A DNA stretch of 48,428 nt from Bacteroides sp. CAG:443. GTDB lineage: Bacteria; Bacteroidota; Bacteroidia; Bacteroidales; Bacteroidaceae. The notes below the pieces were generated by a model. The model saw only the letters and a list, made by a program, of their open reading frames with translations. It searched no databases and was not told the origin of the DNA. How positions within the stretch are numbered: the stretch's first letter is position 1; each line of letters starts with the position of its first letter. The stretch lies in the NCBI GenBank assembly GCA_000432735.1, contig FR887832.1, forward strand, positions 23,451 to 71,878, given 5' to 3'. Shown one piece after another: positions 36,481-44,335 of this stretch. Both the position numbers and the translations under genes were made by a program.

Positions 36481-36495
36481 TCCCAAATTTTTCAA

Positions 36496-36503
36496 CAAAG
36501 GTA
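36496..36503 (-). promoter_or_regulatory. TAnnTTTG -7 element for xerD
   Basis: The minus strand reads TACCTTTG, a consensus match, 33 bp before the xerD start at 36462. Transcripts from it would run over the aroQ promoter element. Confidence 0.5.
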
Positions 36504-36527
36504 TTAAAAGTTTTAGTTTGAATAGGT

Positions 36528-36953
36528 ATGAGAATACAAATAATCAATGGTCCCAATATCAATTTGTTGGGAAAGCGTGAGCCATCTATTTATGGTGCCG
36601 TTTCTTTTGAAGATTATTTGGTGACACTGAGAGCGCTGTATCCCGATGTGCAGATAGATTATTATCAATCGAACATAGAGGGAGAAATGATTAATAAAAT
36701 CCATGAAATTGGATTCTCTTATGATGGAATCGTACTGAATGCAGGAGCCTATACACATACATCGATAGCCTTGCAGGATGCTATTCGTGCAGTAACCACT
36801 CCTGTTATTGAAGTACATATATCGAATGTACATACCCGGGAAGAGTTCCGGCATAAATCTATGATCTCTTGCGCTTGTATGGGAGTGATTTGCGGCTTCG
36901 GACTCGATTCGTACAGGCTGGCGATGGAAGCTCTTTTGCATGTGAAGAAATAA
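36528..36953 (+). CDS. aroQ: Type II 3-dehydroquinate dehydratase
   Basis: This 141-residue enzyme has the size and motifs of the dodecameric type II family. It converts 3-dehydroquinate to 3-dehydroshikimate in the shikimate pathway. The flexible lid carries the catalytic Arg17 and Tyr22 (LLGKREPSIYG). Asn71 in LNAGAYTHTS and His97 in EVHISN are the other active-site residues. It is followed 33 bp later by pyk on the same strand and probably shares its transcript. Confidence 0.96.
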   Translation: MRIQIINGPNINLLGKREPSIYGAVSFEDYLVTLRALYPDVQIDYYQSNIEGEMINKIHEIGFSYDGIVLNAGAYTHTSIALQDAIRAVTTPVIEVHISNVHTREEFRHKSMISCACMGVICGFGLDSYRLAMEALLHVKK

Positions 36954-36986
36954 TACATTAGAATACATTTAGAATAAGAACAAAAT

Positions 36987-38447
36987 ATGATGCTCAAACA
37001 AACAAAAATCGTTGCGTCCATTTCGGACTTACGTTGTGAAGTAGATTTTATCAGAGATCTTTTTAATGCTGGTATGAATGTTGTCCGTATGAATACGGCT
37101 CACGCCAGTCGCGAGGGATTTGAAAAATTAATCAGTAACGTGCGTGAGGTTTCAAACCGTATCGCTATCCTGATGGATACAAAAGGTCCGGAAGTGCGTA
37201 CCACTGCCAGTGCAGAAGGTCCTATTGACTTCAAGACTGGAGATAAAGTACGTATTGTCGGCAATCCGGCACAAGAAACTACCCGTGAATGCATTGCTGT
37301 AACTTATCCGGGATTTGTTCATGACTTGTCGGTAGGTGCAGACGTTTTGATAGACGACGGTGAGCTGGAGCTGAAGGTTGTAGAAAAGAATGATGATACA
37401 TTGTTCTGTGAGGTTTGTAATGATGCTACACTGGGAAGCCGCAAGAGTGTAAACGTTCCAGGTGTACGTATCAATCTTCCTTCTTTGACAGAAAAGGACC
37501 GTAACAATATTCTGTATGCCATCGAAAAAGATATTGATTTCATTGCACATTCATTCGTACGTAACAAACAGGACGTGCTTGATATTCGTGAAATTCTGGA
37601 TGCACACAAGAGTGATATTAAGATTATCGCAAAGATCGAAAATCAGGAAGGTGTAGACAATATTGATGAAATACTTGAAGTAGCCGATGGCGTAATGGTT
37701 GCTCGTGGTGACCTGGGTATCGAAGTGCCGCAGGAACGTATTCCGGGTATTCAGCGTAAGCTTATCAAGAAATGTATTCTGGCAAAGAAACCGGTTATTG
37801 TTGCTACCCAGATGCTGCATACGATGATTAACAATCCGCGTCCTACTCGTGCCGAAGTTACCGATATTGCCAATGCTATTTATTACCGTACAGATGCGTT
37901 GATGCTGAGTGGTGAAACAGCATACGGAAAATATCCGGTAGAAGCCGTTAAGACCATGGCGAAGATTGCAGCTCAGGCAGAAAAGGACAAGATGGAGGAA
38001 AACGATATCCAGATTCCTTTGACTCCGGAAAATACCGATGTCACTGCTTTCCTGGCTAAACAAGCTGTACGTGCAACTACGTTGATGCCGATTCGTGCTA
38101 TCATTACCGATTGTTTCAGCGGTCTGACTGCCCGTAACTTGGCTGCCTTCCGTGGTAAATATCCGGTATTGGCTATCTGCTATAAAGAAAAGACCATGCG
38201 TCACCTTGCGTTGTCTTATGGTGTAGAAGCTATTTACATGCCTGAAAAAGCAAGTGGTCAGGAATACTATTTTACAGCATTGCGCAAATTGCTTGCCGAT
38301 GGAGTTCTTTCAAATAAAGACATGGTAGCTTACTTGAGTGGCGGTAAGAAAGGTACTCATACTTCATTCCTTGAAATCAACCAGGTGGGTGATGTACTGG
38401 ATAGTGAAGATGTTTATGTATTACCTAACCGTAACCGTTACTTATAA
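36987..38447 (+). CDS. pyk: Pyruvate kinase
   Basis: This 486-residue glycolytic enzyme transfers phosphate from phosphoenolpyruvate to ADP. The barrel motifs are MDTKGPEVRT, KIENQEGVDNIDEIL with the catalytic Lys, and MVARGDLGIEVP; ATQMLHTMI and SGETAYGKYPVEAV follow. The usual NFSH near residue 36 is NTAH and the usual DGTD is YRTD; as I recall, both also occur in other Bacteroides pyruvate kinases, so I treat them as lineage features and not defects. Two ATG codons stand side by side at the start (36987 and 36990). It leads into an O-methyltransferase gene 10 bp downstream. Confidence 0.96.
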   Translation: MMLKQTKIVASISDLRCEVDFIRDLFNAGMNVVRMNTAHASREGFEKLISNVREVSNRIAILMDTKGPEVRTTASAEGPIDFKTGDKVRIVGNPAQETTRECIAVTYPGFVHDLSVGADVLIDDGELELKVVEKNDDTLFCEVCNDATLGSRKSVNVPGVRINLPSLTEKDRNNILYAIEKDIDFIAHSFVRNKQDVLDIREILDAHKSDIKIIAKIENQEGVDNIDEILEVADGVMVARGDLGIEVPQERIPGIQRKLIKKCILAKKPVIVATQMLHTMINNPRPTRAEVTDIANAIYYRTDALMLSGETAYGKYPVEAVKTMAKIAAQAEKDKMEENDIQIPLTPENTDVTAFLAKQAVRATTLMPIRAIITDCFSGLTARNLAAFRGKYPVLAICYKEKTMRHLALSYGVEAIYMPEKASGQEYYFTALRKLLADGVLSNKDMVAYLSGGKKGTHTSFLEINQVGDVLDSEDVYVLPNRNRYL

Positions 38448-38457
38448 TTAATAATGT

Positions 38458-39099
38458 ATGAAAGAAACGGACGCTCTTGATGAGTATATACTTCAGCATA
38501 TAGATGAAGAAGGAGATTATCTGAAAGCATTGTACCGGGCGACGCATGTAAAACTTCTGCGTCCCCGTATGGCTTCCGGACACCTGCAAGGACGTATGCT
38601 GAAAATGTTTGTACAGATGATTCGTCCGAAACAAGTGCTTGAGATAGGTACTTACAGCGGATATTCCGCACTCTGTCTGGCAGAAGGACTGGAAGAAGGG
38701 GCTATGCTCCATACTTTCGAGATAAACGACGAGCAGGAAGATTTTACTCGTCCATGGCTGGAGAACTCTCCGTATGCTGATAAGATTCAATTTTATATCG
38801 GTGATGCGCTGAAAATAGTGCCTGACATGGATGTGGTTTTCGACCTTGCTTTTGTAGACGGTAACAAGCGTTTCTATGTGGAGTATTATGAGATGATTCT
38901 GAAAAAGATGAACTCCGGTGGTTATATTATTGCCGACAATACTTTATGGGATGGTCACGTGCTAGAGGCTGAACCACATCACACAGACACGCAGACGATC
39001 GGAATTAAGAAGTTTAATGATTTGGTGGCGGCCGATGCACGTGTGGAGAAAGTGATCTTGCCTTTGCGCGACGGGCTGACCATTATACGTAAAAAGTAA
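38458..39099 (+). CDS. Class I SAM-dependent O-methyltransferase (COMT-like family)
   Basis: This 213-residue protein belongs to the cation-dependent Methyltransf_3 family. The SAM-binding motif is VLEIGTYSGYSALCLAEGL near residue 60. The metal and substrate region is DLAFVDGNKRFYVEYYEMIL followed by YIIADNTLWDGHV near residue 155. Members methylate catechol-like hydroxyls or, in the YrrM/TrmR branch, a tRNA wobble uridine; which applies here cannot be decided by eye. It sits between pyk and rbfA with gaps of 10 and 8 bp, so it is co-transcribed. The neighbourhood with rbfA slightly favours an RNA-related role. Confidence 0.88.
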   Translation: MKETDALDEYILQHIDEEGDYLKALYRATHVKLLRPRMASGHLQGRMLKMFVQMIRPKQVLEIGTYSGYSALCLAEGLEEGAMLHTFEINDEQEDFTRPWLENSPYADKIQFYIGDALKIVPDMDVVFDLAFVDGNKRFYVEYYEMILKKMNSGGYIIADNTLWDGHVLEAEPHHTDTQTIGIKKFNDLVAADARVEKVILPLRDGLTIIRKK

Positions 39100-39107
39100 T
39101 AATTGAT

Positions 39108-39443
39108 ATGGAAACAACCAGACAAAATAAGATTGCCCGGCTTATTCAAAAAGAGCTGAGCGATATATTCCTGTTACAGACCAAAGCGATGCACGGAGTA
39201 CTGGTTTCGGTCAGCGTAGTACGTATCAGTCCTGATATGAGCTATGCGCGTGTATATCTTAGTGTATTCCCCTCGGAACGCAGTCAGGAAATTGTAAAAA
39301 ACATCAATGATAACATGAAATCCATTCGTTTTGAACTGGGTAACCGGGTACGTCACCAGTTGCGTATCATTCCGGAACTGAAGTTCTTTGTCGACGATTC
39401 ACTGGATTATGCAGCTCATATTGATGAATTGCTGAAAAAATAA
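39108..39443 (+). CDS. rbfA: 30S ribosome-binding factor A
   Basis: This 111-residue protein has the KH-like RbfA fold: TRQNKIARLIQKELSDIFLLQ at the start, ISPDMSYARVYLSVFPSE in the middle and RHQLRIIPELKFFVDDSLDYAAHIDELL at the end. RbfA binds the 30S precursor and helps 16S rRNA 5'-end maturation, particularly in the cold. It is the usual length for the family. It is 8 bp after the O-methyltransferase gene. Confidence 0.95.
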   Translation: METTRQNKIARLIQKELSDIFLLQTKAMHGVLVSVSVVRISPDMSYARVYLSVFPSERSQEIVKNINDNMKSIRFELGNRVRHQLRIIPELKFFVDDSLDYAAHIDELLKK

Positions 39444-39452
39444 TTCTTGTTG

Positions 39453-39511
39453 TTCACCACAGGTTGTATTTGCTTGTCTTTAAAAAAGATGAGGATATAG
39501 CCTGTGGTGAA
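39453..39511. other. Intergenic stem-loop between rbfA and the permease gene
   Basis: TTCACCACAGG (39453-39463) and CCTGTGGTGAA (39501-39511) are perfect 11-bp inverted repeats around a 37-nt loop. No T-tract follows on the plus strand. The right arm ends 13 bp before the permease start, so it may attenuate or regulate that gene. Confidence 0.4.
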
Positions 39512-39524
39512 AAATTAATATGCC

Positions 39525-40754
39525 ATGAATTTCCCCTTTTATATAGCCCGAAGATACTTGTTCTCTAAAAAATCACATAATGCCATAAATGTGATCTCAA
39601 CCATTTCTGTTTGTGGAGTGGCACTTGCTACGCTGGCATTGGTGTGTACTCTTTCTGTGTTCAATGGTTTTCAGGACTTGGTAGAGACGTTTTTTACGGC
39701 ATTCGATCCGCAACTGAAAATTACGGCAGTCCGTGGTAAAGTATTTGACGGACAGGATAAGAGAGTACTTCAGTTGAAAGAGTTGCCGGAAGTAGCCGTC
39801 TATTCTGAATCATTGGAAGACAACGTGATGGTTCAGTATCAGGGCAGGCAGGCAATGGCGGTGATAAAAGGGGTAGAAGATAATTTTGACCAGCTTACTC
39901 CTATAGACAGCATACTTTTCGGGAGGGGTGACTTGTTGCTGCATGACGAAGTGGTAGACTATGCAATACCCGGCATTCAGCTACTTTCTACTTTGGGGTC
40001 GGGTATCCGTTTCCTCGATCCGCTGGAAATATATGCTCCTCGCCGAGGTGCGAAGGTGAATATGGCGAATCCTTCCACTGGGTTTGTGACCGGCAATTTG
40101 TTTTCATCGGGTTTGGTCTTTGCTGTAAATCAGGAGAAATACGATGCTTCTTATATACTTACTTCCATGAATTTTGCCCGTAAACTGTTTCAATATACTA
40201 CGGAAGTGAGTGCGATTAATCTGAAGTTGAAGGACGGAGCTGATACAGATGCCGTAAAGAAACACATACAAACGTTGCTGGGCGACGACTTTCGTGTACA
40301 GGACCGTTATGAACAGCAAGCTGATACGTTCCGTATCATGGAAATAGAAAAGCTGATATCGTATTTGTTCCTTACTTTCATTCTGATGATTGCCTGCTTC
40401 AATGTCATCGGGTCACTCTCGATGTTGATTATCGACAAGCGTGATGATGTGGTGACCTTGCGTAATCTGGGGGCCAGTGACAGGCAGATTGTACGTATAT
40501 TCTTGTTCGAGGGTCGTATGATTTCTCTTTTTGGAGCTTTGGCGGGCGTGATATTGGGATTGCTGCTATGCTGGCTTCAACAGGAATATGGCCTGATTTC
40601 ATTAGGCGATTCGGGGAGCTTTGTGGTCGATGCTTATCCGGTAAGCGTTCATGCTTCGGATGTTATAATAGTATTTGTAACCGTACTGCTGGTCGGTTTC
40701 TTGTCGGTCTGGTATCCGGTTCGTTTCCTGAGCAAACGTTTGCTGAAGAAATAA
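39525..40754 (+). CDS. LolC/LolE-type ABC transporter permease (FtsX/MacB family)
   Basis: This 409-residue inner-membrane protein begins NFPFYIARRYLFSKKSHNAINVIS, the conserved start of LolC/E proteins, with a first membrane span at about residues 22-45. A large periplasmic domain follows (about 50-270). Three spans make the C-terminal FtsX domain (about 275-300, 325-350, 375-395), with SLSMLIIDKRDDVVTLRNLGASDRQI in the coupling region. LolCDE releases lipoproteins from the inner membrane for transport to the outer membrane, fitting the lipoprotein-rich envelope of this group. No ATPase gene is adjacent, so a LolD partner must be elsewhere. It ends just before a MITE-like element. Confidence 0.87.
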   Translation: MNFPFYIARRYLFSKKSHNAINVISTISVCGVALATLALVCTLSVFNGFQDLVETFFTAFDPQLKITAVRGKVFDGQDKRVLQLKELPEVAVYSESLEDNVMVQYQGRQAMAVIKGVEDNFDQLTPIDSILFGRGDLLLHDEVVDYAIPGIQLLSTLGSGIRFLDPLEIYAPRRGAKVNMANPSTGFVTGNLFSSGLVFAVNQEKYDASYILTSMNFARKLFQYTTEVSAINLKLKDGADTDAVKKHIQTLLGDDFRVQDRYEQQADTFRIMEIEKLISYLFLTFILMIACFNVIGSLSMLIIDKRDDVVTLRNLGASDRQIVRIFLFEGRMISLFGALAGVILGLLLCWLQQEYGLISLGDSGSFVVDAYPVSVHASDVIIVFVTVLLVGFLSVWYPVRFLSKRLLKK

Positions 40755-40790
40755 ACGCCAGTGCGAGAATGTGGTAGTTTGCAAAGAAAA

Positions 40791-40985
40791 ATAAAAAGAG
40801 GCCGTCTCAAAATAGAATTGCAAAAGTAAAAATCTTATAGATTGAAACTTAGAAGTAAAAAATCTCCTACTTTTAGTCCTGCAATTGAAGAAAACAAAGA
40901 CTAAAGTAGGAGATTTTTATGTTGTAACTGATAGATTATAAGTAAACCTATCTCAGCTTTTCATTTTGATGCAGCCTCTTTTTAT
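40791..40985. mobile_element. MITE-like element with imperfect terminal inverted repeats
   Basis: The 23-bp ends 40791-40813 and 40963-40985 are inverted repeats matching at 20 of 23 positions; the common core is ATAAAAAGAGGC followed, after three variable bases, by TCAAAAT. The element is 195 bp with no coding frame. A nested hairpin lies in the middle. A TA dinucleotide is present at both ends, consistent with TA target duplication, but the exact ends are uncertain. It fills the gap between the convergent permease and rnr genes. Confidence 0.6.
40858..40918. terminator. Bidirectional terminator hairpin inside the MITE-like element
   Basis: The arms 40858-40878 and 40899-40918 pair over 20 bp with one bulged base and a 20-nt loop. 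Both strands show a run of T at the end of the stem, so it can stop transcription from the permease (+) and from rnr (-). Confidence 0.65.
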
Positions 40986-41016
40986 ATCCAACGGATGAAG
41001 GTCTTTAAAGTACTGC

Positions 41017-43167
41017 TTATTCATCAGCAAGTACGAAATCCAGTTGCTTCTTTTCCAGATTAGCCCGTGCCACTTTGATTTTAACAGGGTCACCCAGGCT
41101 GAACTTACGATGATGGCGGCGACCGATCAGGCAATAGTTCTTTTCGTCGAATTCATAATAATCATTGCCTAAGTCGCGCATGGAAACCATACCTTCACAT
41201 TTATTTTCGTTGATTTCCACATAAAGTCCCCATTCGGTAACTCCAGAGATAACACCGTCGTATACATTGCCGATACGTTCACTCATAAATTCTACCTGTT
41301 TGTACTTCACGGAAGCACGTTCGGCACTGGCAGCCGTTTGTTCCATAGCAGAACTATGTTCGCACAGTTCTTCATACTTGTCGGCCTGAGCACTGCGACC
41401 TCCGGCAAGATAGCGTGTAAGCAAGCGGTGTACCATCAAGTCCGGATAACGGCGAATTGGAGAAGTAAAATGCGTATAGTAATCGAATGCCAATCCATAA
41501 TGCCCGATATTATAAATAGAATATCTTGCCTTCTGCATGGCACGCAATGAAACGGTTTCAATCAGGTTCTGTTCTTTCTTACCTTCAATATCGCTCAACA
41601 GACGGTTGATAGACTTTGAAACGTCCGTTTTACTGCCTCCAGTACGTATCTTATAGCCAAATCGGGCGATGAACTGACTCAAGTTGTCCAGCTTATCCGG
41701 ATCGGGCAAGTCGTGTATACGGTAAGGGAATACTTTCGGTTTCTTGTTCTTGGGAACTTTTCCGATGTGTTCGGCAACCGTACGGTTTGCTAACAGCATG
41801 AATTCCTCAATCAACTTATTTGCTTCTTTGGAAACCTTGAAGTATACGCTCAGCGGCTTGCCTTTCTCATCAATCTCGAACTTCACTTCACAGCGGTCGA
41901 AGTTGATAGAACCGGCAGCCATTCGTTTATCCCGTAAAATTTGGGCCAGACGATTCAGTTCCAGAATTTCTTCTTTATAATCGCCTTCTCCCGTTTCGAT
42001 AATGTTTTGTGCTTCTTCGTAAGTAAAGCGGCGATTCGACTTTATGACGGTATGACGAATCCGATAGTCTTTTACTTCAGCCTTTTCGTTCATATCGAAG
42101 ATAACAGAGTAAGCCAGTTTCTCTTCGTCGGGACGGAGCGAGCAGATGAAGTTACACAGACGTTCGGGTAACATCGGGATGGTACGGTCTACCAAGTAAA
42201 CAGACGTTGCCCGTTTTACAGCCTCCTTGTCGATAATGCTACCCTCTTTCACATAATGTGAAACATCGGCAATGTGTACGCCTACTTCCCAAAGTCCCGG
42301 TTTAAGCTGGCGGATAGAAAGCGCATCGTCGAAGTCCTTGGCATCTTTCGGGTCGATAGTGAAAGTCACGACATCACGGAAATCCTCACGTTCTGCGTAA
42401 TCTTCGGGAGTGATTTCAGCTGAGATCTTATCGGCGGCGGCTTCTACCGATTGAGGGTAAGTATATGGTAAGCCATATTCGGCAAGAATGGCATGCATTT
42501 CGGTTGTATTCTCACCTGCCTTACCCAAGATATCGATGACTTCACCGAATGGATTTTTAGCTTCCTCCGGCCATTCCGTAATGCGGACCACTGCCTTGTC
42601 ACCGTCCTTGCCACCTTTTAGCTTTTCTTTCGGGATGAAAATATCGTTTGCCAGTGTACTGGTTTCCGTTAGCAGGAAAGCATAGTTCTTGCTCACTTTC
42701 AGTGTACCCACAAAGTTTGCATTGGCATGTTCCAGTATTTCAATGACCTGACCTTCCACTTCATGGCGCCGACGTTTGGCACACAGTGCAATTTTCACCT
42801 TGTCATTATTCATGGCATGTGCCGAGTTGCGTTCGGCAATGAAGATAGGTTCACCGCCATCATCGGGGATAAACGAGTTCTTTCCGTTGCTTTTGCGCAG
42901 GAAAGTGCCTGTCATGATCTGCCCCTTATCATTCAGTTTATAATGTCCTTTCTCTGTCTCTATCAAAAAATTATCTTCTACCATTTCCTGAACGATGTCG
43001 GCGCAAAGCATTTTCAATGGATGTGTAGTCAGGTTTAATCCTGTAAATAACTGCTTCAGGCTGAAGCTCTCCATTGGCTTGATGCGGAAATAATTAACCA
43101 GCAATTCTGCCAGTTCTTTCTTTTTCATACGTTTTCCGCCTTTTTTTTCTTTCTTTTTCTTAGCCAT
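41017..43167 (-). CDS. rnr: Ribonuclease R (RNase II/RNB family)
   Basis: This 716-residue 3'-to-5' exoribonuclease has a very basic N-terminus (MAKKKKEKKGGKRMKKKELAE), a winged-helix and cold-shock region (about 20-200), and the RNB catalytic domain starting near residue 265. The metal-binding aspartates lie in IDPKDAKDFDDALS (Asp272, Asp275, Asp278, Asp280, Asp281). An S1 RNA-binding domain ends the protein (GVISGVTEWGLYVEINENKCEGMV). It degrades structured RNA in quality control. The protein could start at Met14 instead, but the lysine tract is common in homologues. It is transcribed divergently from the epimerase gene. Confidence 0.95.
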   Translation of the reverse strand: MAKKKKEKKGGKRMKKKELAELLVNYFRIKPMESFSLKQLFTGLNLTTHPLKMLCADIVQEMVEDNFLIETEKGHYKLNDKGQIMTGTFLRKSNGKNSFIPDDGGEPIFIAERNSAHAMNNDKVKIALCAKRRRHEVEGQVIEILEHANANFVGTLKVSKNYAFLLTETSTLANDIFIPKEKLKGGKDGDKAVVRITEWPEEAKNPFGEVIDILGKAGENTTEMHAILAEYGLPYTYPQSVEAAADKISAEITPEDYAEREDFRDVVTFTIDPKDAKDFDDALSIRQLKPGLWEVGVHIADVSHYVKEGSIIDKEAVKRATSVYLVDRTIPMLPERLCNFICSLRPDEEKLAYSVIFDMNEKAEVKDYRIRHTVIKSNRRFTYEEAQNIIETGEGDYKEEILELNRLAQILRDKRMAAGSINFDRCEVKFEIDEKGKPLSVYFKVSKEANKLIEEFMLLANRTVAEHIGKVPKNKKPKVFPYRIHDLPDPDKLDNLSQFIARFGYKIRTGGSKTDVSKSINRLLSDIEGKKEQNLIETVSLRAMQKARYSIYNIGHYGLAFDYYTHFTSPIRRYPDLMVHRLLTRYLAGGRSAQADKYEELCEHSSAMEQTAASAERASVKYKQVEFMSERIGNVYDGVISGVTEWGLYVEINENKCEGMVSMRDLGNDYYEFDEKNYCLIGRRHHRKFSLGDPVKIKVARANLEKKQLDFVLADE

Positions 43168-43312
43168 AATCGTAATATTTTATTTACTGCCATCTTTCGG
43201 ACGATATTTCGAACGCATATCAAGCAGAGGTTTCTTTTACAAAGTAAGCAAAATAAATGGAATAAAGAATCAATAACTCACTATATTTTAAGGTAGAAAG
43301 ATGAGAAACTAT

Positions 43313-43320
43313 TATCTTTG
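43313..43320 (+). promoter_or_regulatory. TAnnTTTG -7 element directly before the epimerase start
   Basis: TATCTTTG matches the -7 consensus and ends 4 bp before the ATG at 43325. If used, the transcript would begin at or next to the start codon, giving a leaderless message. Confidence 0.5.
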
Positions 43321-43324
43321 TCGC

Positions 43325-44335
43325 ATGGAGAAAAAAGTATTGGTAACCGGAGCTAGCGGCTTTATCGGAAGTTTTCTGGTGGAAGCAGGATTGGAGCGTG
43401 ACATGCAAGTATGGGCGGGCGTGCGCAAGAGCAGTAGCCGACGATATTTGCAGGATACTCGTATTCGTTTTGCTGAACTGGACTTTACCGATTCTGACCG
43501 TTTGGAAGAACAATTGAAGAAACATAAGCTGGAGCATGGTGGATGGGATTATATCATTCATTGTGCAGGAGTGACCAAATGTCTGGACAAGGCCGATTTT
43601 GAAATCGGCAACTATTGGGCTACCCGTCATTTTATTGAAACACTGATGCGTCTGAAAATGGTTCCCAAGCAGTTTGTTTATATCAGCTCGCTAAGTGTGT
43701 TCGGACCGATTCGGGAAAAAGATTATTCTCCTATTTGTGAACAGGATGTTCCGCGGCCAAATACTGCCTATGGAGTAAGTAAGTTACATTCGGAAGAGTA
43801 TTTACACACCATGAAAGACTTTCCTTATGTCATTTTCCGCCCGACCGGAGTCTATGGTCCCCGTGAACGAGATTACTTTCTGATGGCAGAATCCATTGCA
43901 CGGCATGTGGATTTTGCTGCGGGATTCCGTCGTCAAGATATTACATTTGTCTATGTGAAGGACTTGGTTCAGGCCGTATATCTTGCCATTGAAAAACAAG
44001 TTGTACGGCGGGCTTATTTTGTAAGTGACGGACATGTCTATAGCAGTCGTACGTTTTCCGATTTGATCCGCAAGGAATTGGGAAACCCCTGGCTGATACG
44101 CTTTACGTGTCCCCTGGCTTTACTGAAGGTAATATCGTTTGTTGCGGAAAACGTCGCCCGCTTGTTCCACAAATCGAGTACCTTAAATTTGGATAAATAT
44201 AAAATCATGAAGCAGCGCAACTGGCAATGTGATATTGCCCCACTGGAAAAAGAACTAGGCTATCGGGCAGAATACCCGTTGGAGAGAGGTGTAAAAGAGA
44301 TTATTGCATGGTATAAGAAGGAGAAATGGCTATAA
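43325..44335 (+). CDS. NAD-dependent epimerase/dehydratase (extended SDR)
   Basis: The start at 43325 gives 336 residues beginning MEKKVLVTGASGFIGSF, with the GxxGxxG cofactor motif at once; an ATG 24 bp upstream lies before a promoter-like element and adds only a non-conserved octapeptide. The catalytic triad of extended SDRs is visible as Ser in YISSLSVFG and YGVSK (Tyr and Lys, near residue 150). The family covers sugar-nucleotide epimerases and also sterol/ketosteroid-type dehydrogenases; the substrate is not clear. Its last 10 bp overlap the PAP2_3 gene, which implies coupled translation and a shared pathway, perhaps lipid head-group metabolism. Confidence 0.85.
   Translation: MEKKVLVTGASGFIGSFLVEAGLERDMQVWAGVRKSSSRRYLQDTRIRFAELDFTDSDRLEEQLKKHKLEHGGWDYIIHCAGVTKCLDKADFEIGNYWATRHFIETLMRLKMVPKQFVYISSLSVFGPIREKDYSPICEQDVPRPNTAYGVSKLHSEEYLHTMKDFPYVIFRPTGVYGPRERDYFLMAESIARHVDFAAGFRRQDITFVYVKDLVQAVYLAIEKQVVRRAYFVSDGHVYSSRTFSDLIRKELGNPWLIRFTCPLALLKVISFVAENVARLFHKSSTLNLDKYKIMKQRNWQCDIAPLEKELGYRAEYPLERGVKEIIAWYKKEKWL

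Noticed and set aside
36987..38447. Pyruvate kinase with NTAH instead of NFSH and YRTD instead of DGTD as a degenerate enzyme
   Set aside because: All main catalytic motifs are intact and, as far as I recall, other Bacteroides pyruvate kinases share these changes.
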